A DNA stretch of 64,000 bases. It comes from Eleginops maclovinus (taxonomy: Eukaryota > Chordata > Actinopteri > Perciformes > Eleginopidae). A model generated the notes under the pieces. The model saw nothing but the letters and a program-made list of their open reading frames with translations, did not search any database and was not told the DNA's origin. The stretch is from contig NC_086370.1 in the NCBI RefSeq assembly GCF_036324505.1, positions 2,173,953 to 2,237,952 on the forward strand, given 5' to 3'. The position numbers and the translations under genes are program-made. Positions 54,095-64,000 of the stretch are shown piece after piece; positions within the stretch are counted from its first letter, which is position 1, and each line of letters begins with the position of its first letter.

Positions 54095-55438
54095 AAATAG
54101 ACAGAAGTGTATCTAGAAACGGGATAGGATGATAAAATGTCTTCAGAGAGACCAAATATGTTCTTTCTCTGCTTTTATTTATACCATTCACATGTATTGG
54201 GTCACATAACAAGCCCATGCAAAAAACAAGCTACATTTATGGGACCTTTTCTTGATAAATGTCTGTGTAGGAGTCATTTATGTGTATTGTTGGCATGTAC
54301 ATTTATTTTGTTTATATTTATCTTGCCATATTACTTTGTTGGTGGGGGTTAGCTACACAGGGTGAATAAATAGGGTAATACGTGACCGGAAAGGGACAGG
54401 ACACAGGAAGAGGAAGAGCATACTGTTCTAACCAGATGCTCATCCAACCTAAAATTCATCACTATTTAAAAGAAAAAGCATCAACAGTGCAATATGATAT
54501 GCACAGAGAGAGTGAGGAGCCAGAAAGAAACCACAAACCAGGATGAAGAACTTGAACCCGACCTCCAGATAGATGGTGTGAACAGTGATGGAGACGCAGA
54601 GGAGCCTGAAGCCACAGCATATAGAGGATTTGGAGGATTTGGATGACAGAGTGAATGGGATAAGCCCAGAAAAGGATTTTCAACAGGAGATATTATTGTT
54701 ATTGCAAATACAAGTGGATCCTGAATGAGGGAAAGGATGGAAAAGGCTTGGTCAGCTCTGTTAGCCAGCAATGAAGACCAGTGTCATGGAGTTACAGCTG
54801 TTTTGAAGATCCGCGTAGTGTCTACCCCTTTTTTCTATCCATCTATACTTTTCCAGGAAGCGCTTGCCTGAAGTCAATGCAGAAGATTATAAAAGATTAT
54901 TTGTATGTTGTATAGTTAGGGTCCAGAGATAGTATAGCTCAACATTTATATATTTAAATAATTGTGTGTTTTCACTGGTCACAATTAGGGGCTGGTTGGA
55001 GCTACATATTGCTTTATATTATTTAACTGTTAAACATTTACTTGCTGTTTTTGTTAATAGTGAATGTATTATTATTTAGTCTTGTTCTATATGTGTGTTA
55101 AAGTAGTTTCTATGCTTTTATTTTGAAGGCATGTTTGGGCACTGGGTGATTAGGGCACCTGGTGTAATTGTAGATATTGGAGACAGGTGGTGGTGGGAGT
55201 AGAGTATTAGTAGAGTGTTATGGGAGTATTAGCAGTCACATTGCGTAACATTGTTAAAGATATTGGATCACAGAAATAAATGCACTAACGGAGATTCTTG
55301 TCTGGACTTGAATCATTGCCCTGCGTAAGATTCTCTAACTGGTGCCTCAGCGGCAGTGTTGTTTTATTAATTATCGGTTTTATTTTTATATGATTTCCAC
55401 CGCTACAGTCTGTTTAAAAACCACGCATATATGTAAGG
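54095..55438. other. unassigned 1.3 kb
   Basis: No recognised gene. A short open stretch near 54545-54640 (EELEPDLQIDGVNSDGDAEE) looks protein-like but is broken by stops. AATAAATGCACTAACGGAG near 55275 could be the 3' end of a retroposed copy or an LTR. I could not find paired ends. Confidence 0.3.
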
Positions 55439-55542
55439 CAAGGGTGTCCACACTTTTTTCACTGAGGGCCACATACAGAAAAACATACGGAGGGCTGGGC
55501 CCCTCACTCGAGGTGAGGTATTTTGCCTCATAGGTTAAGTTA

Positions 55543-56686
55543 AAGACATGGACAAAATTGTTGGTACCCTTCCGTTAAAGAAAGAAAAACCCACAATGGT
55601 CACTGAAATAACTTGAAACTGACAAAAGTAATAATAAATACAAATGTATTGAAAAATAACGAATGAAAATCAGACATTGCTTTTGAAATGTGGTTCAACA
55701 GAATCATTTTAAAAAACAGAATAATGAGACTGGCCTGGACAAAAATTATGGTACCCTTAAGTTAATATTTTGTTGCACAACCTTTTGAGTGAATCACTGC
55801 AATCAAGCAATTTTTGTAACTCTCAATGAGACTTCTGCACCTGCTGACGTGTATTTTGACCCACTCCTCGTTAACAAACTGCTCCAGTTGTCTCAGGTTT
55901 AAAGGGTGCCTTCTCCAGACTGCATGTTTTAGCTCCTTCCACAGATGTTCAATAGGGTTTAGATCAGGTCTCATAGAAGGACACTTCAGAATGTTCTGAG
56001 CCATTCTTGGGTGTTTTTAGCTGTGTGTTTTGGGTCATTATCCTTGACCTTGGAGTTCACCTCTAATTTCTTTGGAAGTTGTTCGGGGTTCTTTGGTTAC
56101 CATTCGTATTATCCGTCTCTTCAATTTGTCATCAATGTTCCTCTTGCAGCCACGTCCAGGGAGGTTGGCTACAGTCCCATGGGCCTTAAACTTCTGAATA
56201 ATATGTGCAACTGTTGTCACAGGCACATCAAGCTGCTTGGAAATGGTCTTATAGCCTTTACCTTTAACATGCTTGTCTATAATTTTCTTTCTAATATCCT
56301 GAGGCAACTCTCGCCTTAACTTTCTGTGCTCCATGTTCAGTGTGGTACACACCATGATACTAAACAGCACAGTGACTACAGTTCACCCTTTAAAAAGGCA
56401 AAGTGACTGATTACAAGTCTGAAGACACCTGTGATGCTGATTACAGGGCACACCTTAGTTTAACATGACCCTGTGGTCAAATTATTTTCAGTCTTTTCTA
56501 GGGGTACCATTTTTGTCCAGGCCAGTTTCATTCTGTTGAATCAAAATTCAAAAGCAATGTTCAATCGTTATTTTGCAATACATTTTTATTTATTATTACT
56601 TTTGTCAGTTTCAAGTTATTTCAGTGACCATCGTGTCTTTTTTTCTTTCTTTAACGGAAGGGTACCAACAATTTTGTCCACGTCTT
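55543..56686 (-). mobile_element. Tc1 element, internally deleted, IR/DR ends
   Basis: TA at 55541-55542 and 56687-56688 flanks inverted ends of about 200 bp beginning AAGAC(A/G)TGGACAAAATTG. Each end holds the GGACAAAA...GGTACCC motif twice, outer and inner, which is the IR/DR arrangement. The 1144-bp length is short of the roughly 1.6 kb of intact Tc1 elements because the transposase is internally deleted. Confidence 0.92.
55762..56370 (-). pseudogene. Tc1 transposase with central deletion
   Basis: The N-terminal part (56370-56040) holds the paired-like DNA-binding helices: ELPQDIRKKIIDKHVKGKGY, then TISKQLDVPVTTVAHIIQKF and a GRGCKRNIDD GRPR-like linker. It then jumps to the DNDPKHTAKN motif (second catalytic Asp), followed by a frame change near 56000, and the C-terminal frame with DLNPIEHLWKELK (catalytic Glu). 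The segment with the first catalytic Asp is gone (about 100-130 codons), so it is inactive. Confidence 0.9.
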
Positions 56687-57086
56687 TATAAGTTAGCAAA
56701 ATCAATCAAATGTAGGTACATGATACTTGGATATGCTTTAAGAAACAAACATCCTACATGCCAGCTCTCCGCAGGGTTTCATTTATTTTGTTGGCAGCTC
56801 ATTCCTTAAAATAGAAGCCTCAGATTGCTTACAGTAATCTCAACTAAGATGTGTTAGAAAATGTTTTCATCTTTAAATGACAGAATTTATATAAAAATAA
56901 GGCTCATCAACACATGAATACTGTGTAGTATATTTTTACATATATATTTAAGAAGCACAATTTAAGACAAGCATTAGTTTCATGTGTGGGCCATATTCCA
57001 TTATACTTTTAGAATCTGCTGAGGACTTCATTCAAAATAGCCCACGGGCCGCATTTGGCCCCCGGGCTGTAGTTTGGACACCCCTG

Positions 57087-57372
57087 ATGTAAGAGAAACA
57101 CGTAAGTTAAAAACTAAACATTATATAAAGAGATATGCAGGGCAGGGTGCTTAAATGCTATCAATCTAAGATATTTTACATTTTGTGTAAAGAGAAATGG
57201 TAAAATATGGATTTAGCAGGAACTGACTGCGGGAAATCCTGCAATGATCGACCAAGGATTTGAGTCTCTTGAGTCATCCACATGGAATATTGTTGGGTAA
57301 TCTATTAAATCCGTTTTTTTGTTATTATTTGCTTTCCTCAATATCTTATTTTATTTCCAACATTGACATGAT
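57087..57372. other. spacer, nothing recognised
   Basis: Short AT-rich interval between transposons. Confidence 0.4.
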
Positions 57373-57419
57373 GGCAGTATATACATCCATCCATCCATCC
57401 ATCTTCTCCCGCTTTTCCG

Positions 57420-59377
57420 TCAGGGTCGCGGAGGTAACAGCTCCAGCAGAGAGCCCCAAACTTTCCTTTTCCTGGCCACATCAACCAGCTCTGAATGGGG
57501 GATTCCAAGGCGCTCCCAGGCCAGCGAAGAGATATAATCCCTCCACCTGGTCCTAGGTCTACCCCTCGGTCTCTTCACAGCTGGACGTGCCTGGAACACC
57601 TCCCTAGGGAGGCGCCCAGGTGGCATCCTCACTAGGTGCCCGAACCACCTCAACTGGCTCCTTTCAACGCGAAGGAGCAGCGGTTCTCACCTTATCCCTA
57701 AGGGAGATGCCAGCCACCCTGCGGAGAAATCCCATTTCGGCCGCTTGTATCCACGATCTCGTTCTTTCGTTCATGACCCATCCTTCATGACCATAGGTGA
57801 GGGTAGGAACGAAGATGGCCCGGTAGACAGAGAGCTTTGCCTTCTGGCTCAGCTCTCTTTTCGTAAAAACGGTGCGGTAAAGCGACTGCAGTACCGCTTC
57901 CGCTGCTCCGATTCTCCGGCCCATCTCACACTCCATTGTTCCCTCACACGAGAACAAGACCCCGAGATACTTGAACTCCTTCACTTGGGGTAAGGCTTCA
58001 TTCCCTACCTAGAGTGGACAATCCATCGGTTTCCTGCTGAGAACCTTGGCCTCAGATTTGGAGGTGCTGATCCTCATCCCAGCCGCTTCACACTCGGCCG
58101 CGAACCGATCCAGTGAGTGCTGAAGGTCACAGACCGATGAAGCCATTAGGACCACATCATCTGCAAAAAGCAGTGGTGCAATCCTTAGCCCACCGAACTG
58201 CAAACCCCCTCCCCCACGACTACGCCTCGAAATCCTGTCCATGAATATCACAAACAGGATTGGTGACAAAGCACAGCCCTGGCAGAGGCCAACCCTCACC
58301 GGAAATCGGTCCGACGTGCTGCCGAGGACCCGGACACAGCTCTCGCTTTGAGAGTACAGAGAATGGATGGCCCTGAGCAGAGACCCCCTCACCCCATACT
58401 CCCGCAGCACCTCCCACAGTATCTCCCTGGGAACCCGGTCATACACCTTCTCCAAATCCACAAAGCACATGTAGACCGGATGAGCGTACTCCCAGGCCCC
58501 CTCCAGGATCCTTGCGAGAGTGAAAAGCTGGTCCGTCGCTCCACAACCAGGACGAGATCCGCATTGTTCCTCTTCAATCTGAGGTTCGACAATCGGCCGG
58601 ACCCTCCTTTCCAGCACCTTAGAGTAAACTTTCCCAGGGAGGCTGAGTAATGTGATGCCTCTGTAATTGGCACACACCCTCTGATCCCCCTTTTTAAAGA
58701 GAGGAACCACCACCCCGGTCTGCCACTCCTTCGGTACTGTATCCGACTTCCACGCAATGTTGATGAGACGGTCCCTCAACACCCAGAGCCTTCAGCATTT
58801 CTGGGCGGATCTCATCCACCCCCGGGGCTTTGCCACTGTGGAGCTGTTTAACTACCTCAGTGACTTCCCCCCGTGAGATTGGAGTTGATCCCCCTTCATA
58901 CTCCAGCTCCGCCTCTAACATAGAGTGCGGAGTTGTCGGATTCAGGAGTTCCTCAAAGTGTTCCTTCCACCGCCGTAACACACTATCAGTTGAGGTCAAC
59001 AGCGCCCCATCCTTACTGTACACAGCTACGATGGTACCCTGCTTCCCCCTCCTGAGGTGTCGGACGGTTTTCCAGAACAACTTTGGTGCCGACCAAAAGT
59101 CCTTCTCCATGGCTTCTCCGAACCTCTCCCACACCCGCTGCTTTGCGTCGGCCACAGCTAAGGCTGCTGCCCTTCGGGCCTGTCGATACCTTGCAACTGC
59201 GTCAGGAGTACCCAGGGATAACATATCCCGGAAGGCCTCCTTCTTCAGTCGGACGGCTTCCCTGACCACCGGTGTCCACCACGAGGTTCGAGGGTTACCG
59301 CCCCTTGAGGCACCTAAGACCTTGAGACCACAGCTCCCCGCCGCAGCTTCGGCAATAGAGGCTTGAACACCGCCCAC
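57420..59377 (-). pseudogene. Rex3-like ORF, reverse transcriptase and C-terminus, broken
   Basis: Frame pieces in order: 59377-58785 (linker, with VRHLRRGKQG, LLNPTTPH and KAPGVDEIRPEMLKAL), frame change near 58780, 58770-58009 (RT: VVVPLFKKGDQRVCANYRGI, CFVDLEKVYDRVPREILWEV, and LLFADDVVLMASS with the FADD catalytic pair), stop near 58009, 57984-57675 (EFKYLGVLFSCEG, LTYGHEGWVMNERTRSWIQA), a small deletion near 57680, and 57653-57420 (LRWFGHLVRMPPGRL, RPRTRWRDYISSLAWERLG). At least four breaks, so not autonomous. FVDLEKVYDR keeps the first RT Asp. Confidence 0.9.
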
Positions 59378-60537
59378 TCTGGTTCAATGTCCCCAGGCTC
59401 CACAGGGATGCCTGAAAAGCTCCGCCGGAGGTGTGAGTTGAAGGCCTCCTGGACATGGGACTCCTCCAGACGTTCCCAGTCCACCCGCACTACACGTTTG
59501 GGCTTACCAGGTCTGTCCAGAGGCTTCCCCCGCCACTCGACCCAACTCACCACCAGATGGTGATCAGTTGACAACTCCGCCCCTCTCTTCACCCGAGTGT
59601 CCAAAACATGCGGCCTCAGGTCCGATGATACGCTAACAAAATCGATCATGGACCTTCTGCCTAGGGTGCTCTGGTACCACGTACACTTATGAGCATTCTT
59701 ATGTTCGAACATGGTGTTTGTTATGGCCAATCCATGACTAGCACAGAAGTCCAGTAGCAAACCACCACTCCGGTTCAGATCAGGGGGGCCGTTCCTCCCA
59801 ATCACGCCCCTCCAAGTGTCTCCATCATTGCCCACGTGTGCGTTGAAGTCTCCCAGCAAGACTAAGGAGTCCCCTTCAGGAGCCCCATACAGGACTTCTT
59901 TCAGGGTCTCCAAGAAGGCCGAATACTCTGAATTGCTGTTTGGTGCATAAGCACACACAACAGTCAGAGTTTTCCCCCCCATGACCCGCAGGCGTAGGTA
60001 GGCGACCCTCTCGTCCACTGGGGTAAACTCCAACAAAGTGGCACTCAACCGGGGGCTTGTGAGTATCCCCACACCCGCTCGGCGCCTCACACCTTGGGCA
60101 ACTCCGGAGAAGAATAGAGTCCAACCCTTATCCAGAAGTAAGGTTCCAGAGCCGACGCTGTGCGTAGAGGTGAGCCCCACCAGATCCAACTGGTAATGCT
60201 CCACCTCCCGCACAAGCTCCGGCTCCTTCCCCCCCCAGAGAGGTGACATTCTACGTCCCCAAAGCCAACTTCTGTCGCCTGAGTCTGGTCCGTTGAGACC
60301 CTCTGCTTTCACTGCCACCCTTCTGGCAGCGCACCCGACCCCATCGTTGTTTCCCGTTGGTGGTGGGCCCGCGGGATGGAGAAGCGGAGGTGTTGCCCAC
60401 GTTGCTTTTTCGGGCTGTGCCTGGCCGGGCTCCGTGGCAAGCCCGGCCACCAGACGCTTGCTGACGAGTCCTCCTTCTGGGCCTGGCTCCAGAAGGGGAC
60501 CCCGGGCTTCCTCCGGTTCGGGTATCCTCGCTTCCAA
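59314..60537 (-). pseudogene. Rex3-like ORF, apurinic-type endonuclease part
   Basis: A 407-codon frame includes [37 protein letters not shown] (catalytic GDFN), [11 protein letters not shown] and [10 protein letters not shown] (catalytic DHH), the conserved blocks of the APE-type endonuclease that nicks target DNA for LINE integration. It ends at a frame change about 59375-59320, where the reading frame continues in the next entry. Confidence 0.9.
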
Positions 60538-60717
60538 TTGTGTTATTCATGGAGTCTTTTTGAACCAATCTTAGTCTGGCCCCTTACCTGAGACCAATTT
60601 GCCATGGGAGACCCTACCAGGAACACAAGGTTCCAGACAACACAGCCCCCAGGTTTATCGGGGCACACAAACCTCTCCACCGCGATAAGGTGCTGGTTCT
60701 CGGAAAGGCAGTATATA

Positions 60718-61929
60718 CAGTATCTCACAAAAGTGAGTACACCCCTCACATTTTTGTAAATATTTTATTACATCTTTTCATGGGACAACACTGAAGATAT
60801 GACACTTTGATACAATGTAAAGTAGTCAGTGTACAGGTTGTTTAAGTGTCAATTTGCTGTGCCCTCAAAATAACTCAACACTCTAACTGGCAACAATAGT
60901 GAGTACACCCCTAAGTGAAAATGGCCAAATTGTGCCCAATTAGCCATTTTTCCTCCCCAGTTTTATGTGACTCGTTAGTGTTACAAGGTCGCAGGTGTGT
61001 TAAATTTGGTGTTATTGCTCTCACATTCTCTCATACTGGTCACTGGAAGTTCAACATGGCACCTCATGGCAAAGAACTCTCTAAGGATCTGAAAAAAAGA
61101 ACTGAGCTGCAGCACGGTGGCCAATACCATACAGCAGCTTAACAGGACAGGTTCCACTCAGAACAGGCCTCGCCATGGTCCACCAAAGAAGTTGAGTGCA
61201 CGTGCTCAGCGTCATATCCAGAGGTTGTCTCTTGAAAATATACGTATGACTGCTGCCAGCATTGCTGCAGAGGTTAAAGGGGTGGGGGGTCAGTCTGTCA
61301 GTGCTCAGACCATACGCCGCACACTGTATCAAATTGGTCTGCATGGCTGTCCCTCCAGAAAGAAGCCTCTTCTAAAAATGATGCACAAGAAAACCCGCAA
61401 ACAGTTTGCTGAAGACAAGCAGAATAAGGACATGGATTACTGGAACCATGTCCTGAGGTCTGATGAGACCAAGATAAACTTATTTGGTTCAGATGGTGTC
61501 AAGCGTATGTGGCGGCGACCACGTGAGGAGTACGAAGACAAGTGTGTCTTGCCTACAGTCAAGCATGGTGGTGGGAGTGTCATGGTTTGGGGCTGCATGA
61601 GTGCTGCAGGCTGTGGGGAGCTACAGTTCATTGAGGAAACCATGAATGCCAACATGTACTGTGACATACTGAAGCAGAGCATGATCCCTTCCCTTTGGAA
61701 ACTGGGCTGCAGGGCAGTATTCCAACATGATAACGACCCCGAACACACCTCCAAGATGACCAATGCCTTGCTAAAGAAACTGAGGGGAAAGGTGATGGAC
61801 TGGCCAAGCATGTCGCCAGACCTAAACCCTATTGAGCATCTGTGGGGCATCCTCAAACGGAAGGTGGAGGAGCGCAAGGTCTCTAACATCCACCAGCTCT
61901 GTGATGTCGTCATGGAGGAGTGGAAGAGG
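60718..61929 (+). mobile_element. second Tc1 element, left part, split by a hAT
   Basis: Starts CAGTATCTCACAAAAGTGAG after a TA. The motif GTGAGTACACCCCT occurs at about 60732 and again at about 60898, the IR/DR arrangement. The transposase (next entry) is interrupted at 61930 by a hAT element. The remaining right part would lie beyond 64000. Confidence 0.92.
61056..61929 (+). pseudogene. Tc1 transposase (DD34E), frameshifted and truncated by insertion
   Basis: The ATG at 61056 opens MAPHGKELSKDLKKRT; a deletion and frame change near 61105 lead into NTIQQLNRTGSTQNRPRHG (61119 on). The paired-like domain tail and GRPR-like linker are followed by RSDETKINLFG (first Asp), HGGGSVMVWGCMSAAG, DNDPEHTSK (second Asp) and SPDLNPIEHLWGILKRKVEE (Glu). 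All three catalytic residues are present. At VVMEEWKR the hAT inserts, replacing about the last 35 residues. Apart from the early deletion and the insertion it is well preserved. Confidence 0.93.
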
Positions 61930-62561
61930 CAGTGTTGTAGTACTCGAGTCCGGGACTCGGACTCGAGTACTACTAAATTTAGAGACTAGTGACTTGACTT
62001 GGACTTGAGCACTAATGACTTGAATTTGGACTTGGACTCGTGCATTCGGACTTGCGATGACTCGAAAGGACTCGACTTTGTCATTAAAACCCTGAGGTCG
62101 ACGAACGCGCCGGCGCATTTTCGCAAAGTTTTCGATATGTTTCTATTAAGATTTATGCCATAATACGGCGTAGAAATGTCGCTGGAATCGGTAGACTCTC
62201 TTCTTTCCGATGCATTCTCCTGCGAGATCCTACGTAATAGGGGGCCAATAATAGAGCTTGACGCATACATCTTTCTGAATGATGTGTGTGTCAAGTTCTC
62301 TTATTCGCCCTCTAGCTCCGGTGCAAGGGAAGGTTTTTCTGCTTCCATGTCATACATCGCACATGACGTCACGTCATGCTCTGGTTAAAAAAGAAACTAA
62401 TGTGATCTTAAGTTTAACCGCGAAAAAATGCCAGGAGACAATGCCCCAGAGATTGTTCGTTTTGCGTTCGAAGACTTCACGTGCCATGGCAAAAAATGGA
62501 ACGCAAAATATTCCCTCTGTTCAAAGACGATTGACAGCGGGGACTACCTTGAATTTCAACC

Positions 62562-63445
62562 TGCTGTCTCTCTCTCTTACACTTACTGTCTCTCTGTCTT
62601 ACACTAACTGTCTCTCTCTTACACTTACTGTCTCTTTCTCTTACACTTATCAGTGTCCGAACTACAGGGGGACTCGGGGGATCCGAGACCCCCTGAAACT
62701 GACACGAGATCCCCCGAAAACATGATTTGGGAAATGAAAAATGGGACCCCCCGAAAAGAGAAAAATGGGACCCCCCGAAAATCTCGGCATAGTTCGAACA
62801 CTGCACTTACTGTCTCTCTCTGTCACCTGCTGTCTCTCTCTCTTACACTTACTGTCTCTCTCTCTTACACTTACCGTCTCTCTCTGTCACCTGCTGTCTC
62901 TCTCTCTTACACTTACTGTCTCTCTCTTACACTTACTGTCTCTCTCTCTTACACTTACTGTCTCTCTCTCTTATACTTACTGTCTCTCTCTGTCACCTGC
63001 TGTCTCTCTCTCTTACACTTACTGTCTCTCTCTCTCTTACACTTACCGTCTCTCTCTGTCACCTGCTGTCTCTCTCTCTTACACTTACTGTCTCTCTCTC
63101 TTACACTTACTGTCTCTCTCTCTCTTATACTTACTGTCTCTCTCTTATACTTACTGTCTCTTTCTCTTACATTTACTGTCTCTCTCTGTCAGCTGCTGTC
63201 TCTCTCTCTGTCACCTGCTGTCTCTCTCTTACACTTACTGTCTCTCTCTCTTACACTTACTGTCTCTCTGTCAGCTGCTGTCTCTTTCTCTTACACTTAC
63301 TGTCTCTTTTCTCTTACACTTACTGTCTCTTTTCTCTTACACTTACTGTCTCTCTCTCTTACACTTACTGTCTCTTCCTCTTACACTTACTGTCTCTCTC
63401 TCTTACACACTGTCTCTCTCTATCACCTGCTGTCTTCCTCTCTTA
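62562..63445. repeat. 22-24-bp pyrimidine minisatellite
   Basis: Tandem units of the type CTTACACTTACTGTCTCTCT, alternating with a variant that reads GTCACCTGCTGTCTCTCT. About 35 units, in two blocks separated by the small element at 62651-62803. Open frames through it (Leu/Ser/Thr repeats) are artefacts of the repeat. Confidence 0.95.
62651..62803. mobile_element. 153-bp mini-hAT inserted in the minisatellite
   Basis: Starts CAGTGTCCGAACTACAGGGG and ends GGCATAGTTCGAACACTG; inverted ends CAGTGT(C/T)CGAACTA. The flanks CACTTAT and CACTTAC continue the interrupted minisatellite unit, in keeping with a duplicated target. The interior holds GGGACCCCCCGAAAA-type repeats. Confidence 0.8.
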
Positions 63446-63840
63446 CATGGATAAACTAGTTGCATGTTAAATTGAAGCATTCAATACTTGTTTTCCGGCT
63501 GTATTTGTGTTAAAAGCACATTAGAGTTGTGCATTTCTGTGAGTGTTATGTTTTTCAAGTTTAACAACATCTATGTTTAACATTGGTGCAGCCAGCCTTT
63601 TTGTAAATCAGCTATTCATGATCAAATACATGGTTATGTATGTGCAAATAAAGCACATCAGAGTTGCATTTTTGTGAGTGTTATTGTTAAGAGGACAGGA
63701 ATGTAGTTATGAGCACTAGAGTGCATTAAACGGTAAAATGCATATGAAAGTTCACAGTGCCCACCATTAGGACACGCCTATGAGCTGCGGGACCACAGTT
63801 ATGTTTTTGTTGAAGTTTAACAACATGTATGCTTACTTTA
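63446..63840. other. right interior of the hAT element
   Basis: AT-rich spacer inside the hAT with a short internal repeat: the words AAAGCACAT(T/C)AGAGTTG and TTTTTGTGAGTGTTAT recur at about 63513 and 63650. No coding signal. Confidence 0.5.
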
Positions 63841-64000
63841 GTGCTGGACTTGGCCTCGGACTTGATCAATGGGGATTCGACTCGGACTTGACTTGGACAT
63901 TTTTTTAGTGACTTGGACTTGACTCGGACTTGAACACTGGAGACTTGAACCTGGACATGGACTCGAGGCATAGTGACTTGACTACAACACTGGGAAGAGG

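Larger units (their letters stand above)
55439..57086. mobile_element. hAT MITE (CAGGGGTGTCC family) interrupted by Tc1
   Basis: Starts CAAGGGTGTCCACACTTTTT and ends GTAGTTTGGACACCCCTG. Duplication ATGTAAGG / ATGTAAGA (7 of 8). Without the inserted Tc1 (55543-56686) it is about 500 bp, matching its relative at 1057-1546 (490 bp). Confidence 0.9.
57386..60706 (-). mobile_element. Rex3-like RTE LINE, near full length, exact 13-bp TSD
   Basis: Minus-strand non-LTR retrotransposon of about 3.3 kb. Order: endonuclease, reverse transcriptase, then a 3' end in (GATG)n-type units (CATCCATCCATC at 57386-57403 on the plus strand), a trait known for Rex3. The identical 13-mer GGCAGTATATACA lies at 57373-57385 and 60707-60719. 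The family name rests on the tail and motif memory; RTE clade is likely. Confidence 0.88.
61930..63992. mobile_element. hAT element, exact 8-bp TSD, contains minisatellite
   Basis: Left end CAGTGTTGTAGTACTCGAGT, right end GTGACTTGACTACAACACTG, inverted (CAGTGTTGTAGT shared). Exact duplication GGAAGAGG at 61922-61929 and 63993-64000. Subterminal ACTTGGACTTG / GACTCG units repeat many times inside both ends. No transposase frame. 2063 bp, mostly a pyrimidine minisatellite plus a smaller nested element. It disrupts a Tc1 transposase. Confidence 0.93.

Noticed and set aside
58348..59366. Plus-strand frames of 100-178 codons
   Set aside because: Antisense shadows of the Rex3-like reverse transcriptase and linker.
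62562..63445. Possible CRISPR-like array
   Set aside because: Direct tandem repeats with no unique spacers, in a vertebrate genome.
62653..63459. 268- and 237-codon frames rich in Leu/Ser/Thr
   Set aside because: Produced by the pyrimidine minisatellite, whose unit lacks stops in these frames.

Overview
The window is vertebrate and almost certainly teleost (percomorph-like) genomic DNA. It has GT-AG introns, very many long (CA)n/(GT)n microsatellites, and fish-typical transposons: a Rex3/RTE LINE with a (GATG)n-type tail, Tc1 elements with IR/DR ends, many hAT elements and MITEs, and a tRNA-derived SINE. There is no bacterial-style gene organisation.

The only host gene I can support is a complete hspa12a (heat shock protein family A member 12A, an atypical Hsp70) on the minus strand. 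I rebuilt 12 coding exons from the ATG at 53059 to the stop at 9188. Every intron is GT-AG, every exon phase joins correctly, and the sum is 2013 nt (670 codons plus stop), close to the roughly 675 residues of mammalian HSPA12A. Intron 1 is 20.5 kb; introns range down to 81 bp. The protein keeps the Hsp70/actin-type ATPase motifs: phosphate-1 near residue 59, phosphate-2 near 312, and an adenosine-type GGF motif near 479.

Layout: 1-9061 is the 3' flank, with microsatellites and old hAT MITEs and no gene. 9188-53059 is hspa12a, with introns carrying dated insertions: a RecQ-helicase-fragment element (intron 11), an AGTACT-family hAT MITE (intron 10), a hAT element containing a solo LTR that itself contains a SINE (intron 6), hAT MITEs (introns 4 and 1), a decayed BED-finger hAT transposon with an exact 8-bp target duplication (intron 3), a Tc1-type MITE (intron 2), and a tRNA-SINE, an L2-type LINE fragment and a 396-bp BED-fragment hAT (intron 1). 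53060-53540 is the 5' flank, with a G/C homopolymer run and a (CA)n tract. 54097-64000 is a stack of nested transposons: hAT with Tc1 inside; then a Rex3 LINE inserted exactly at the left end of a second Tc1, whose transposase is in turn split by a hAT element that contains a minisatellite and a smaller nested hAT. The last 8 bases of the window are the right target duplication of that hAT.

I do not see a new multigene system. The points most worth checking are the nested insertions with readable target duplications, the RecQ fragment in a 0.7-kb mobile element, the (CA)n tract next to the exon-11 splice donor, the tandem NAGNAG acceptor after a C14 run, and a small strong-Kozak ORF just downstream of exon 1 that could be an alternative first exon or a small membrane protein.
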